In this document: piece by piece, positions 34,284 to 43,445 of the stretch
How positions within the stretch are numbered: the first letter of the stretch is position 1
Layout of the letters: the number at the start of each line of letters is the position of its first letter
Source of the DNA: Crossiella sp. S99.2
GTDB lineage: Bacteria > Actinomycetota > Actinomycetes > Mycobacteriales > Pseudonocardiaceae
Length of the DNA: 64,000 nt
Direction of reading: 5' to 3'
Assembly: GCF_023094165.1 (NCBI RefSeq)
Contig: NZ_JALMDK010000001.1
Coordinates: forward strand, 992,001 to 1,056,000
Position numbers and translations under genes: made by a program
Notes under the pieces: generated by a model
Told to the model about the DNA's origin: nothing
Database searches by the model: none
What the model saw: the letters and a program-made list of their open reading frames with translations, nothing else

Positions 34284-35498
34284 GTGAGAGGCCAGCCGCA
34301 CGTCCTCGGAATCGTGCTCGCGGGCGGGGAAGGCAAGCGGTTGTTCCCGCTGACCGCGGACCGGGCGAAACCCGCGGTGCCGTTCGGCGGCAACTACCGC
34401 CTGATCGACTTCGTGCTGTCCAACCTGGTGAACGCCGGGCTGACCCAGATCTGCGTGCTGACGCAGTACAAATCCCATTCCCTGGACCGGCACATCTCCA
34501 CCACGTGGCGGTTGTCCAGCGTGCTCGGGCAGTACATCACCCCGGTGCCTGCCCAGCAGCGGCTCGGTCCGCGCTGGTACACCGGCAGCGCGGACGCGAT
34601 CTACCAGTCGCTGAACCTGGTGCACGACGAACGGCCGGACCACATCGTGGTCTTCGGCGCCGATCACGTGTACCGGATGGACCCGGCGCAGATGATCCGC
34701 CAGCACGTGGAATCCGGCGCCGGGGTCACCGTGGCCGGCATCCGGGTGCCGCGGGCGGAGGCCAAGGCATTCGGCTGCATCGACGCCGACGCCAGCGGCA
34801 AGATCACCCGGTTCCTGGAGAAGCCCAGCGAGCCGCCGGGCACCCCGGACGACCCCGAGGTCACCTTCGCCTCGATGGGCAACTACATCTTCCGCACCGA
34901 GACGCTGCTGGAGGCACTGCGTCAGGACTCGGCCAACCCCGACTCCGACCACGACATGGGCGGCGACATCATCCCCATGCTGGTGGAACGGGACCAGGCC
35001 GCGGTCTATGACTTCGCCGACAACCACGTGCCCGGCGCCACCGACCGGGACCGCGGCTACTGGCGGGACGTCGGGACCCTGGACGCCTACTACGACGCGC
35101 ACATGGACCTGGTGTCCATCCACCCGGTGTTCAACCTCTACAACCAGGCCTGGCCCATCCGCACCGCCACCCCGCCGCTGGCCCCGGCCAAGTTCGTGCA
35201 GGGCGGCACCGCGCAGGAGTCCATCGTCGGACCGGGCTCGATCGTCTCCGGCCTGGTCAGCAACTCGGTGATCAGCTCCGACGTGCTCATCGAGGCCGGC
35301 GCCCAGGTGCAGGGCAGCGTGCTCATGCCCGGCGTGCGGATCGGCCGCGGCGCGATGGTCCGCGGCGCGATCCTGGACAAGAACGTGGTGGTCGCCCCAG
35401 GCGCGGGCATCGGCGTCAGCCTGTCCGCCGACCGCGAGCGCTACACCGTGTCCGCCGGCGGCATCGTCGTCCTAGGCAAGGGCGTCCGAGCCGACTAA
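34284..35498 (+). CDS. glgC: Glucose-1-phosphate adenylyltransferase
   Basis: A 404-aa enzyme that makes ADP-glucose for alpha-glucan/glycogen synthesis. It shows [55 protein letters not shown] and a C-terminal left-handed beta-helix ([28 protein letters not shown]). GTG 34284 aligns with the usual short N-terminus and lies 8 nt after TAGGGT; the in-frame GTG at 34278 is too close to the -10. A repeat block begins 7 nt after the stop. Confidence 0.95.
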   Translation: MRGQPHVLGIVLAGGEGKRLFPLTADRAKPAVPFGGNYRLIDFVLSNLVNAGLTQICVLTQYKSHSLDRHISTTWRLSSVLGQYITPVPAQQRLGPRWYTGSADAIYQSLNLVHDERPDHIVVFGADHVYRMDPAQMIRQHVESGAGVTVAGIRVPRAEAKAFGCIDADASGKITRFLEKPSEPPGTPDDPEVTFASMGNYIFRTETLLEALRQDSANPDSDHDMGGDIIPMLVERDQAAVYDFADNHVPGATDRDRGYWRDVGTLDAYYDAHMDLVSIHPVFNLYNQAWPIRTATPPLAPAKFVQGGTAQESIVGPGSIVSGLVSNSVISSDVLIEAGAQVQGSVLMPGVRIGRGAMVRGAILDKNVVVAPGAGIGVSLSADRERYTVSAGGIVVLGKGVRAD

Positions 35499-35505
35499 CC
35501 GCGCG

Positions 35506-35606
35506 TGTTGGCCGAACTCGTACGGCGAGTTGGCCGTTGTCGTACGGCGAGTTGGCCCAAGTGGTACGCCAAGTTGGCCCAACTCGGCGTACGAGTTGGG
35601 CCAAGT
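35506..35606. repeat. Palindromic TTGGsCCAA repeat block, locus C (largest)
   Basis: Lies between the convergent 3' ends of glgC and the O-methyltransferase gene. Four to five copies of the ~23-bp unit occur, for example cgtacggcGAGTTGGCC near 35530 and again near 35552. TTGGCCCAACTC (35574-35585) and GAGTTGGGCCAA (35593-35604) form a perfect 12-bp stem around ggcgtac, with the same stem and loop length as loci A and B. The central base is swapped (C for G) in both arms, preserving pairing. Confidence 0.85.
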
Positions 35607-35611
35607 GGGTG

Positions 35612-36262
35612 TCAGCCTGCCTTGGCGGCCAGCAGGAGGCCGTCGCCGAGCGGGAGCAGGACCGGGACCAGGCGTTCGTCCGCGCGGACCAGGCGGGCCA
35701 CCTCGCGCATGCCGTTGGTGTCCGGGTCCTTGTAGGCCGGATCGACCACCCGGCCGTGCCAGAGCGCGTTGTCGAAGGCGATGACGCCGCCGGGCCGCAG
35801 CAGCCGGACGCCTTCCTCCAGGTAGCGCGGGTACTCGGCCTTGGCCGCGTCCACGAACACCAGGTCGTAGCCGCCGTCGGTGAGCCGGGGCAGCACGTCC
35901 AGGGCCTGGCCCAGGATCAGCCGGGTGCGGCCGGGGCTGACACCGGCGGCCACGAACGCCCGCCGGGCCGCCCGCTGATGCTCCGGCTCCAGGTCGATCG
36001 AGGTCAGCACGCCGTCGGCGGCCATGCCGCGGAGCAGCCACACCCCGCTCACCCCGGCGCCGGTGCCGACCTCCACCACCACCCTGGCCTGCAGGGCGGC
36101 CGCGAGGAAGCGCAGCGCCGAGCCGCCGCTGGGCGCGATGGGCGTACAGCCCAGTTCGCGGCCGCGGGCGCGGGCGGCGGCCAGCACCTCGTCCTCGGCG
36201 AGGTAGTCCTCCACGTAGTCGCGCAGGGCCGATGCAGAGGTGGTCGGCGTCTCCGGTGTCAC
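35612..36262 (-). CDS. SAM-dependent O-methyltransferase (Rv1220c-like)
   Basis: A 216-aa class I methyltransferase of the caffeoyl-CoA type. It shows [16 protein letters not shown] (SAM motif I), [30 protein letters not shown] (metal-binding Asp region), [16 protein letters not shown] and a C-terminal [10 protein letters not shown]. The start at 36262 lies 8 nt after TAACCT (near 36277-36272). It is divergent from sigE, the same arrangement as Rv1220c/Rv1221. The substrate is unknown. Confidence 0.9.
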   Translation of the reverse strand: MTPETPTTSASALRDYVEDYLAEDEVLAAARARGRELGCTPIAPSGGSALRFLAAALQARVVVEVGTGAGVSGVWLLRGMAADGVLTSIDLEPEHQRAARRAFVAAGVSPGRTRLILGQALDVLPRLTDGGYDLVFVDAAKAEYPRYLEEGVRLLRPGGVIAFDNALWHGRVVDPAYKDPDTNGMREVARLVRADERLVPVLLPLGDGLLLAAKAG

Positions 36263-36480
36263 GAGCGGGAAGGTTACTGGCAGCAACCCACCGCGCGGGT
36301 GTACGCGCCGTATCGAACGCCCATCAGGGCAGTGCACGGCGGGCAAGTACACCCGGACGGCGGTTCCGGAGGATTCTCAGGCTGTTCTCAGCTCGCTCTA
36401 ACCCCGCCCTCACCGGCCTCGGACACAGTAGGTCGAACAAGAAGCAGAGGGTGAACCAGAAGTACCCGTGGCGCGTCCTG

Positions 36481-36507
36481 GGAACTAAAGACAAACCCCG
36501 AAGCGTT
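36481..36507 (+). promoter_or_regulatory. ECF-type promoter upstream of sigE
   Basis: GGAAC at 36481-36485 and CGTT at 36504-36507, with an 18-nt spacer, resemble the GGAAC / GTT consensus of SigE- and SigH-type sigma factors. The site is about 50 nt before the chosen sigE start. Autoregulation is inferred. Confidence 0.55.
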
Positions 36508-36555
36508 GACTCGACAGGGCGGAGCAACCGCCCGCAGGAGGTGCCAACCCGCACG

Positions 36556-37149
36556 ATGCGTACCCAGGAGAGAGGCCTGGCCACCGGCACGGCGACCGCC
36601 GTCCCGGCTGAGGTGGCCGAGTGGAAGGTCCCCACGTGGGACGAGGTGGTGCGCGAGCACGCCGACCGGGTGTACCGGCTGGCCTACCGCCTGACCGGTA
36701 ACCAGCACGACGCCGAAGACCTCACCCAGGAGACGTTCATCCGCGTCTTCCGGCACCTGACCGCGTACAAGCCCGGCACCTTCGAGGGCTGGCTGCACCG
36801 GATCACCACCAACCTGTTCCTGGACATGGTCCGGCGCAAGCAGCGGGTCAAGATGGAGGGCCTGCCGGACGACCAGGACCGCATCGCCGACGACGGCCCC
36901 ACGCCGGAGGAGGTCTACGAGGAGACCCACCTCAGCCCGGAGCTGCAGGCCGCGCTGGACGAGGTTCCGCCGGAGTTTCGCGCCGCTGTTGTTCTTTGCG
37001 ACGTCGAGGGGTTGTCCTACGAGGAGATCGGCGCGACGCTGGGCGTGAAGCTCGGCACCGTGCGCAGCCGGATCCACCGGGGCCGGCAGGCAATGAAGGC
37101 GGCGCTGGAGCGGCACCGCGAACTCGCTTCGTTGGAGGAGAACGGATGA
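36556..37149 (+). CDS. sigE: ECF sigma factor SigE
   Basis: A 197-aa ECF sigma factor for envelope stress, directing transcription of htrA-type genes. Sigma-2 region: [36 protein letters not shown]. Sigma-4 region: [47 protein letters not shown] 36556 is chosen, but AGGAGG lies 15 nt upstream, so GTG 36541 or GTG 36451 could also be used; multiple SigE starts are known in mycobacteria. It overlaps rseA by 4 nt. A GGAAC/CGTT promoter lies upstream. Confidence 0.94.
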   Translation: MRTQERGLATGTATAVPAEVAEWKVPTWDEVVREHADRVYRLAYRLTGNQHDAEDLTQETFIRVFRHLTAYKPGTFEGWLHRITTNLFLDMVRRKQRVKMEGLPDDQDRIADDGPTPEEVYEETHLSPELQAALDEVPPEFRAAVVLCDVEGLSYEEIGATLGVKLGTVRSRIHRGRQAMKAALERHRELASLEENG

Positions 37150-37763
37150 CGGACCTGCGCGGTTGGGTCAGGTCGGAACAGCACCTCACCCCGGACGCGA
37201 TCGTCGCGTTCGTCGACGGGGAGCTGTCGCCGGTGGCCCACGACCGAGCGTCCGCGCACGTGGCCAGGTGCCCACGGTGCGCGGCCGAGGTCTCCGCCCA
37301 GCGTTGCGCCCAGGCCGCGGTCCGAGCCGCGGGCACCCCTGGGATCTCCAACCGCCTGATGGCCTCCCTGTGCGCGATCCCGCAGGAGGTCGAGCTGCCG
37401 GCGATGCCGGACGAGCTGGCGGTCACCGCGGACGGGCAGCTCGTCACCGTGCAGCGGCCCAACGCCGCCCGCGCGGCCGCCGCCGCCCGCCCGGTCAGTG
37501 GTTTCGGTTCCGGCCCCGTGCTGGGTGGGAGCACTCCGTTCGGCGCGGGCCCGTCCTTCGGGAGCCAGCGCCGCTTCGGACTCGGCAACCGCCGGGTGCG
37601 CAACGGCGCGGGCATGGTCGTCTCCGGCTTCATGCTCGGCGCGCTCGCCCTGGCCGTCCCGGCTGCCTCCGCGCCGGTCGCCGACGTCAACCAGCAGCCC
37701 TCCCAGGGCGGCCTCATCGGCAAGGTCCCCGCGGGCATTCCCGCGCAGCTGACCGGCCGGTAG
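37146..37763 (+). CDS. rseA: Zinc-type anti-sigma factor RseA
   Basis: A 205-aa membrane anti-sigma factor that sequesters SigE. The N-terminal ZAS motif is HVARCPRC (H38, C42, C45; HxxxCxxC), with an upstream helix [21 protein letters not shown] Pro/Ala-rich linker leads to a hydrophobic segment near 155-175 ([20 protein letters not shown]), whose role as a membrane anchor is likely but unproven. GGAGGAG precedes the ATG, which overlaps the sigE stop. Redox- or proteolysis-triggered release is known for homologues. Confidence 0.9.
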   Translation: MTDLRGWVRSEQHLTPDAIVAFVDGELSPVAHDRASAHVARCPRCAAEVSAQRCAQAAVRAAGTPGISNRLMASLCAIPQEVELPAMPDELAVTADGQLVTVQRPNAARAAAAARPVSGFGSGPVLGGSTPFGAGPSFGSQRRFGLGNRRVRNGAGMVVSGFMLGALALAVPAASAPVADVNQQPSQGGLIGKVPAGIPAQLTGR

Positions 37764-37821
37764 ATCGCACACTTCCTCCTCGTACGAGGACTTCACCAAC
37801 TCTTTGGCAGGCTCGACCACG

Positions 37822-39330
37822 ATGAGCGAGCAGCAGCCCAGCACAGGTCAGCCCGGCGCGGGTGAGCGGCCGCGGCTCGAACCGCGCCCGCTGCACCGTC
37901 CCGCCGTCGACCCGGCGCAGTCCGCGGTGTTCAGCCGCCCCACCGGCGTGCCCAGCGCCTTCGATCCGCATCGTCCGGAGACCCCGGGCAACGGCATCCG
38001 GCTGGCCGCGCCGCCGCCCGAGGCGCTGAGCAAGGCCTTCGGCCGCCCGGCCGGCTCCCCGGAACTGCTCCAGCGTCCGCCCGGCGAGCAGCCGGTCGAC
38101 CCTCGGCCCGAGCCCGAGCCGGTGCTGTGGTCGGCCAACGGCCAGCCCGAGGGCCCGGCCTGGCGCGATCCGGCCGCGGGCGCCGTGCTCGGCCCGCCCG
38201 CCGGTGCGGCCACCGCCGCGCCGCCGTCGGAGCGGCCGGTGCTCACCGGACCCGGCGCCCGGCTCAGCCTGCGGGAACTGGCCTTCGGCAAGCGCCTGAC
38301 CCCGGCCGCGCTGCTCGGCCTGGTCGGCTTCGTGCTGGTGATCAGCCTGGTCGGCGGGATCGTCGGCAGGCTCACCGCGGAGGGCGCCAACCCGCTCAAC
38401 GACCCGGACGCCACCCTGGCCGAGGTCTCGCCCGGCAAGGAGCGCGAGCCCGGCTCGCTGGCCAGCCTGGCCAAGAAGGTGCTGCCCTCGGTGGTCTCCA
38501 TCGAGGTCCGCCTCGGCGACAGCGGCGGCCTCGGCTCCGGCGTGGTGATCGACGGCAAGGGCTACGTGATCACCAACAACCACGTGGTCGAGATGGCGGC
38601 CAACGCGCAGAACGCCAAGGTCGAGGTCGTCTTCCACGACAGTCAGCGGGCCCCGGCCCGGATCGTGGGCCGCGACCCCAAGAACGACCTGGCCGTGCTC
38701 AAGGTCGAGGTGTCCAACCTGACCGTGGCCCAGATCGGCAAGTCCGGTGACCTGCAGGTCGGCGACAAGGTGATCGCCATCGGCAACCCGCTCGGCCTGG
38801 CAGGCTCGGTCAGCGAGGGCATCGTCTCCGCGGTCAACCGGCCGTTCCGGATCGAGGACGTGGTCTTCAACGCGGTGCAGACCGACGCCGCGATCAACCA
38901 GGGCAACTCCGGCGGCGCGCTGGTCGACTCCACCGGCGCGCTGATCGGCATCAACACCGCGATCGTCTCCCGCAGTGGCGGCTCGGTCGGCCTGGGCTTC
39001 GCCATCCCGATCGACGACGCCAAGGTCATCGCCGAGGCGCTCATCCGCGGCGGCTCGGTCAAGCACCCGGACATCGGCCTGAACCTCAAGTCGGTGATGA
39101 ACAACACCGTCAGCGGGGCCCAGGTGCAGAACGTGGTGCAGAACGGCTCAGCCGCGGCCGCGGGCATCCAGGAGGGCGACGTCATCCTCAAGCTGGGTGA
39201 GCGCAACATCAAGAACGCCGACGAGCTGCTGGTCGCGGTGCAGCAGCACAAGATCGGCGAGACGGTGCCGGTGCTGCTGGCCCGGCAGGGCCGCCAACTG
39301 ACCCTCAACGTCACGCTCAAGTCCGACTAG
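37822..39330 (+). CDS. htrA: HtrA/DegP-type serine protease
   Basis: A 502-aa membrane-anchored S1C protease of envelope quality control. A long Pro-rich cytoplasmic N-terminus (about residues 1-150) is followed by a membrane segment LLGLVGFVLVISLVGGIVG. The catalytic triad is at about H254 (TNNHVVEM), D289 (KNDLAVLKV) and S363 (NQGNSGGAL). One PDZ domain follows (GAQVQNVVQNGSAAAAGIQEG). ATG 37822 is chosen over an in-frame TTG 37804; neither has a strong ribosome binding site. It follows rseA, as in mycobacteria. Confidence 0.93.
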   Translation: MSEQQPSTGQPGAGERPRLEPRPLHRPAVDPAQSAVFSRPTGVPSAFDPHRPETPGNGIRLAAPPPEALSKAFGRPAGSPELLQRPPGEQPVDPRPEPEPVLWSANGQPEGPAWRDPAAGAVLGPPAGAATAAPPSERPVLTGPGARLSLRELAFGKRLTPAALLGLVGFVLVISLVGGIVGRLTAEGANPLNDPDATLAEVSPGKEREPGSLASLAKKVLPSVVSIEVRLGDSGGLGSGVVIDGKGYVITNNHVVEMAANAQNAKVEVVFHDSQRAPARIVGRDPKNDLAVLKVEVSNLTVAQIGKSGDLQVGDKVIAIGNPLGLAGSVSEGIVSAVNRPFRIEDVVFNAVQTDAAINQGNSGGALVDSTGALIGINTAIVSRSGGSVGLGFAIPIDDAKVIAEALIRGGSVKHPDIGLNLKSVMNNTVSGAQVQNVVQNGSAAAAGIQEGDVILKLGERNIKNADELLVAVQQHKIGETVPVLLARQGRQLTLNVTLKSD

Positions 39331-39366
39331 TCTGGGCTCGTCGGGCAAGGGCTAGGGAGGCTTGGG

Positions 39367-39765
39367 GTGTTCGAGAGCATCGGGTGGGCCGAGATCCTCG
39401 TGCTCATCGTGGCCGGCCTGTTCATCCTCGGCCCGGAACGCCTCCCGGAGGCCGCGGCCTGGCTGGGCAAGACGCTGCGCAAGGTGCGCGAGTACGCCAC
39501 CGGCGCGCGCGAGCAGCTCAAGTCCGAGATCGGCCCGGAGTTCGAGGAGTTCCGCAAGCCGCTGGAGGACCTGCGCAAGATCCGCGATTTCGACCCGCGG
39601 CGCGCGGTCACCAAGCACCTGCTGAACGACCTGGAAGACGACTACCAGCACAAGCCCAACGGCCACGCGCCCAGCGCGTCCGGCCAGGCCCCGGTGGTCC
39701 AGCCGCCGGTGCAGCGGCCCTTGGGCTACAACGAGCGCCCGCCGTTCGACCCGGACGCGACCTGA
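39367..39765 (+). CDS. tatB: Sec-independent translocase subunit TatB
   Basis: A 132-aa twin-arginine translocation subunit. It has an N-terminal membrane helix [20 protein letters not shown] with the characteristic Glu, a hinge [12 protein letters not shown], an amphipathic helix and a coiled acidic tail ([20 protein letters not shown]). The Pro-rich C-terminus fits TatB better than TatA. The GTG start has GGGAGG 7 nt upstream. The position after htrA matches Rv1224. Confidence 0.92.
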   Translation: MFESIGWAEILVLIVAGLFILGPERLPEAAAWLGKTLRKVREYATGAREQLKSEIGPEFEEFRKPLEDLRKIRDFDPRRAVTKHLLNDLEDDYQHKPNGHAPSASGQAPVVQPPVQRPLGYNERPPFDPDAT

Positions 39766-39787
39766 CGATCGCGTCCGGGATCAGGCC

Positions 39788-40933
39788 TCAGCGGCCGGCC
39801 GGGCTGACGCTGAGCAGGCGGCCGGACAGGCCGCGGGAACGCACGCTCAGCTTCTCCGCGATGCCGTTGAGCACCTTGGCTGCGGCGGTCTCCGGCGCGG
39901 CCAGCACGATCGGCTCGCCCGCGTCGCCCTGCTCGCGCAGCCGCGGGTCCAGCGGCACCTGACCCAGCAGCGGCACCGGGGAACCGATCACCGTGCTCAG
40001 CGAGTCGGCCACGATCTGGCCGCCGCCGGTGCCGAAGACGTCCATCCGCTCGCCGTTGGGCAGCTCCAGCCAGGACATGTTCTCGATCACGCCTGCCACC
40101 CGCTGCCGGGTCTGCAGCGAGATCGCGCCCGCCCGCTCGGCCACCTCGGCTGCGGCCTGCTGCGGGGTGGTGACGACCAGGATCTCCGCGTTCGGCACCA
40201 GCTGGGCGATGGAGATGGCCACGTCGCCGGTGCCCGGCGGCAGGTCGAGCAGCAGCACGTCCAGGTCGCCCCAGAACACATCGGCCAGGAACTGCTGCAG
40301 CGCGCGGTGCAGCATCGGGCCGCGCCACACCACCGGGGTGTTGCCGGGGGTGAACATGCCGATCGAGATCACCTTCACGCCGTGCGCGGACGGCGGCATG
40401 ATCATCTTTTCCACCTGCGTCGGCTTGCCGGTGGCGCCGAGCATGCGCGGGATGGAGTGGCCGTAGATGTCGGCGTCCACGATGCCGACGGAGAGCCCCT
40501 TGGTGGCCATCGAGGCGGCCAGGTTGACCGTCACGCTGGACTTGCCCACCCCGCCCTTGCCGGAGGCGACGCAGTAGACCCTGGTCAGCGACCCCGGTTC
40601 GGCGAAGGGGATGCGCGGCTCCTCCTGGCCGCCGCGCAGGCTCTTGCGCAGTTCGGTGCGCTGGGCGTCGCTCATGACGTCCAGGTGCACCCGCACGCCG
40701 GTGACATCCGCGACCGCGGACACCGCCTCGGTGACGTCCTTGGTGATCTTGTCGCGCATCGGGCAGCCGGCCACCGTGAGGTAGACCGAGACGTCAACCG
40801 ACCCGTCTTCGGCCACCTCGACGTCCTTGACCATGCCCAGCTCGGTGATCGGTTTCCGGATCTCCGGGTCCTGGACGTGGGACAGGGCCTCGCGGATGGC
40901 GTCGACGGACGGGCTGACACGTGAAGAGGTCAC
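39788..40933 (-). CDS. mrp: Mrp/ApbC-type iron-sulfur carrier P-loop ATPase
   Basis: A 381-aa protein. An N-terminal MIP18-like domain (EALSHVQDPEIRKPITELGM, AGCPMRDKIT with a Cys) is followed by the ATPase: deviant Walker A ASGKGGVGKSS, VDADIYGHSIPRMLG, DLPPGTGDVAI and NMSWLELPNG. The usual C-terminal CxxC is absent: the MSWLELPNGERMDVFGTGGG stretch has no Cys. Family members bind and transfer Fe-S clusters; loss of CxxC would limit this. GTG 40933 lies 6 nt after TAGCAT. Divergent from the MarR gene. Confidence 0.9.
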   Translation of the reverse strand: MTSSRVSPSVDAIREALSHVQDPEIRKPITELGMVKDVEVAEDGSVDVSVYLTVAGCPMRDKITKDVTEAVSAVADVTGVRVHLDVMSDAQRTELRKSLRGGQEEPRIPFAEPGSLTRVYCVASGKGGVGKSSVTVNLAASMATKGLSVGIVDADIYGHSIPRMLGATGKPTQVEKMIMPPSAHGVKVISIGMFTPGNTPVVWRGPMLHRALQQFLADVFWGDLDVLLLDLPPGTGDVAISIAQLVPNAEILVVTTPQQAAAEVAERAGAISLQTRQRVAGVIENMSWLELPNGERMDVFGTGGGQIVADSLSTVIGSPVPLLGQVPLDPRLREQGDAGEPIVLAAPETAAAKVLNGIAEKLSVRSRGLSGRLLSVSPAGR

Positions 40934-41054
40934 CCGTCCATGCTACGTCCAGCGGCAGTTCAACCCCGCCCACCGGCAGGTTCCACCACTTTTTCAGACC
41001 GAATTGACGGGGCACTCCGCGATCGGTTTGCAGCTCTCCGTAACATGGTGGATC

Positions 41055-41546
41055 GTGTCGGACCCCGGTACGGCTCGATTACCCACCAGCAGCGAGCTGG
41101 CGACCTGGCGTGCGTTCCTGCGCGCCCACGCCCGCATCACCCGTTGGCTGGAAGCCGAGCTCATCACCGAACAGCGCCTGTCCCTTGCCGCCTACGACGT
41201 CCTCGTCCAGCTCGCCGAGGCCCCGGAGCGCCAGCTTCGGATGACCGAGCTGGCCGAAGCCGTGCTGCTCTCCCGCTCCGGGGTGACCCGCCTGGTCGAC
41301 CGCCTGGAGCGAGCCGGGCTGGTCTGCCGTGAGCGGGCCGACGGCGACGGCCGGGGGGTGGTCGCCGTGCTCACCGACCGCGGCCTGGACCGGCTACGGT
41401 CGGCCGCGGACACCCACCTGAGCGGCATCAGCAAGCACTTCGTGTCCTTGCTGGGCAACGCGGAACTGGACTCACTGGGCCGCACCTGCGCCCAGCTCGC
41501 CGACGGCGAGCTACCGGTCGCCTCGAACCGCCGAGCCCAGGCCTAG
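41055..41546 (+). CDS. MarR-family transcriptional regulator
   Basis: A 163-aa winged-helix regulator. It shows RLSLAAYDVLVQLAEAPERQ, MTELAEAVLLSRSGVTRLVD (recognition helix) and the wing RADGDGRGVVAVLTDRG. Helices at both ends would form the dimer. GTG 41055 lies 8 nt after TAACAT (41041-41046); the in-frame ATG 40827 would overlap mrp and is rejected. Target genes are not evident; the neighbours are Mrp and DUF1003 genes. Confidence 0.9.
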   Translation: MSDPGTARLPTSSELATWRAFLRAHARITRWLEAELITEQRLSLAAYDVLVQLAEAPERQLRMTELAEAVLLSRSGVTRLVDRLERAGLVCRERADGDGRGVVAVLTDRGLDRLRSAADTHLSGISKHFVSLLGNAELDSLGRTCAQLADGELPVASNRRAQA

Positions 41547-41567
41547 CGCGAGACCTGCCGCCTCGCC

Positions 41568-42134
41568 CTAGACCCGATCCTCGGCCCACCGGGGGTCCTC
41601 GCGGACCCGGTCGGCGGTCTTGTCCCGGTGCTTGTCGCGCTTGGGTTTGCGCTCGCCGTTGCCGCTGAGCGCGGCCAGGTCCGAGCGCAGCCGGTCCAGT
41701 TCGCCGCGCAGGTAGTCGCGGGTGGCCACCTCGCCCACCGCGATGCGCAGCGCGGCCAGTTCCCTGGCCAGGTACTCGGTGTCGGCCTTGGTGCGTTCGG
41801 CGCGGGCCCGGTCCTCCTCCAGCGAGATCCGGTCCCGGTCGTCCTGGCGGTTCTGCGCGAGCAGGATCAGCGGCGCGGCGTAGGCGGCCTGGGTGGAGAA
41901 GGCCAGGTTGAGCAGGATGAACGGGTAGGGGTCCCATTGCAGGGACACCGCGAGCAGGTTGATCGCGATCCAGACGATCACCAGCATGGTCTGCCAGAAC
42001 AGGAACGTGCCGGTGCCCAGGAACCGGGCGATCCGCTCGGAGAAGCGGCCGAATGCCTCCGGGTCCACGTCGAAGGTCAGCCTGCGCGGCTGACGGGGCT
42101 GGTCGAGCCGGCGGCGGGGCAGCAGCTCAGGCAT
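41568..42134 (-). CDS. DUF1003 membrane protein
   Basis: A 188-aa protein. After a basic N-terminus, two hydrophobic segments (TGTFLFWQTMLVIVWIAINL and YPFILLNLAFSTQAAYAAPL) carry the DUF1003 pattern, and QNRQDDRDR begins a long charged coiled coil. The C-terminus is strongly basic. Function unknown. Its ATG overlaps the stop of the upstream CBS-domain gene by 8 nt, so the two are one operon, as in mycobacteria. Confidence 0.88.
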   Translation of the reverse strand: MPELLPRRRLDQPRQPRRLTFDVDPEAFGRFSERIARFLGTGTFLFWQTMLVIVWIAINLLAVSLQWDPYPFILLNLAFSTQAAYAAPLILLAQNRQDDRDRISLEEDRARAERTKADTEYLARELAALRIAVGEVATRDYLRGELDRLRSDLAALSGNGERKPKRDKHRDKTADRVREDPRWAEDRV

Positions 42135-43422
42135 GGGAACGGTCCTCCGTGCTCGGATCCTCGGTGACCTCGGTGTCGGGCAGTCCGCTCTCCCGCCAGT
42201 CCTGCGGCAGCAGGTGGTCGAGCACGTCGTCCACGGTGACCGCGCCGAGCAGGTGCTCGCCCTCGTCCACCACCGGCGCGCACACCAGGTTGTAGGCGGC
42301 GAAGTAGCGGGTGACGTCGGAGAGGGTCGCGGTCGGGGACAGCCGGGACAGATCCTTGTCCACCATGCCCGCCACCAGGTCCGACGGTGGTTCGCGAAGC
42401 AGCCGCTGGAAGTGCACGCAGCCCAGGTAGCGGCCGGTGGGGGTGGCGCTGGGCGGGCGGCAGACGAAGACCATGCTGGCCAGCGCCGGGGTCAGATCGC
42501 TGTTGCGCACCCTGGCCAGCGCCTCGGCGATGGTGGCGTCCGGGGTGAGCACGATCGGCTCGGGGGTCATCAGACCGCCCGCGGTGTCGAAGGAGTACTC
42601 CAGCAGCCTGCGCACCGGCGCGGACTCCTCGGGCTCCATCAGCTCCAGCAGCCGGTCCTTGTCGGTCTCGTCCAGCTCGGCCAGCAGGTCGGCCGCGTCG
42701 TCGGGGTTCATCGCCTCCAGCACGTCCGCGGCCCGCTCCTCGCCGAGGTGCCGCAGCAGCGACTTCTGGTCCTCCTCCGGCAGCTCCTCGATCACATCGG
42801 CCAGCCGTTCGTCGTCCATCGCGTCGGCCACCTCGAACCGGCGCTTGGGGGACAGCTCGTGCAGGGCCGAGGCCACGTCCACCGCGCGCATCCCGTCGAA
42901 GACGGCCAGCAGCTGCTGGGTGCCCTGCGGCTGCTCGGCGATCTGCGCGCGGGCCAGTCCGCTGACCTTCTCCCAGGCCAGCACCTGCACCGGTCCGCGT
43001 CGCCCGAGCCTGCCGGTGCGCTGGCGCACGGCCAGTTTCTGCACCAGCCAGTCCCGGGTGCGGGTGGGCTCCAGCCCGGCGTCGACCACCACGGCCGAAC
43101 CGCCGTCGGGCAGCGTGACGTGCGCGTCCAGCAGTTCGCCGATGATCAGCGCCTCGTTCGGCCGCTGGTGGAAGTGCCGCAGGTTCACCGAGCCGGTGGC
43201 CAGCGCGACCGCGCTGGATTCGATCGAGGTCACCCGCAGCATCGGCACGAAGATCCGGCGCCGGGTGATCAACTCCACCACCAGCCCGAGCACCCGGGGC
43301 GGCGAGCGGTCCACCCGCAGGCCCACCACCACGTCCCGGACCTTGCCGATGGACTCCCCATCCGGCCCGAAGACCGTCAAACCGGCTAGCTGTGCGGCGA
43401 AAACCCTGTTCGGACCGGCCAT
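42127..43422 (-). CDS. PRC-barrel / MgtE-N / CBS domain protein without transport domain
   Basis: A 431-aa soluble-looking protein. A PRC-barrel-like N-terminus (TVFGPDGESIGKVRDVVVGL) is followed by an MgtE N-terminal helical domain (ALHELSPKRRFEVADAMDDE, GEERAADVLEAMNPDDAADL) and paired CBS domains (TPEPIVLTPDATIAEALAR and VDKDLSRLSPTATLSDVTRY). The membrane channel of true MgtE is absent. ATG 43422 lies 6 nt after TAGCCT (43434-43429). It likely regulates Mg-dependent or nucleotide-dependent processes; the coupled DUF1003 protein is its probable membrane partner. Confidence 0.87.
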   Translation of the reverse strand: MAGPNRVFAAQLAGLTVFGPDGESIGKVRDVVVGLRVDRSPPRVLGLVVELITRRRIFVPMLRVTSIESSAVALATGSVNLRHFHQRPNEALIIGELLDAHVTLPDGGSAVVVDAGLEPTRTRDWLVQKLAVRQRTGRLGRRGPVQVLAWEKVSGLARAQIAEQPQGTQQLLAVFDGMRAVDVASALHELSPKRRFEVADAMDDERLADVIEELPEEDQKSLLRHLGEERAADVLEAMNPDDAADLLAELDETDKDRLLELMEPEESAPVRRLLEYSFDTAGGLMTPEPIVLTPDATIAEALARVRNSDLTPALASMVFVCRPPSATPTGRYLGCVHFQRLLREPPSDLVAGMVDKDLSRLSPTATLSDVTRYFAAYNLVCAPVVDEGEHLLGAVTVDDVLDHLLPQDWRESGLPDTEVTEDPSTEDRSHA

Positions 43423-43428
43423 GACCGC

Positions 43429-43438
43429 AGGCTAACGT
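43429..43438. promoter_or_regulatory. Overlapping divergent -10 elements
   Basis: TAGCCT on the minus strand (43434-43429) and TAACGT on the plus strand (43433-43438) share two bases. Each is 6-7 nt from the start codon of its gene (CBS gene at 43422, PhzF gene at 43446). The two leaderless promoters cannot be occupied at once. Confidence 0.6.
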
Positions 43439-43445
43439 CAGGGCT

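Noticed and set aside
35416..35604. Short ORFs reading MAQLVRR.../MAQLVV... in repeat blocks
   Set aside because: They arise from the repeat sequence at several loci and have no ribosome binding site or homologue pattern.
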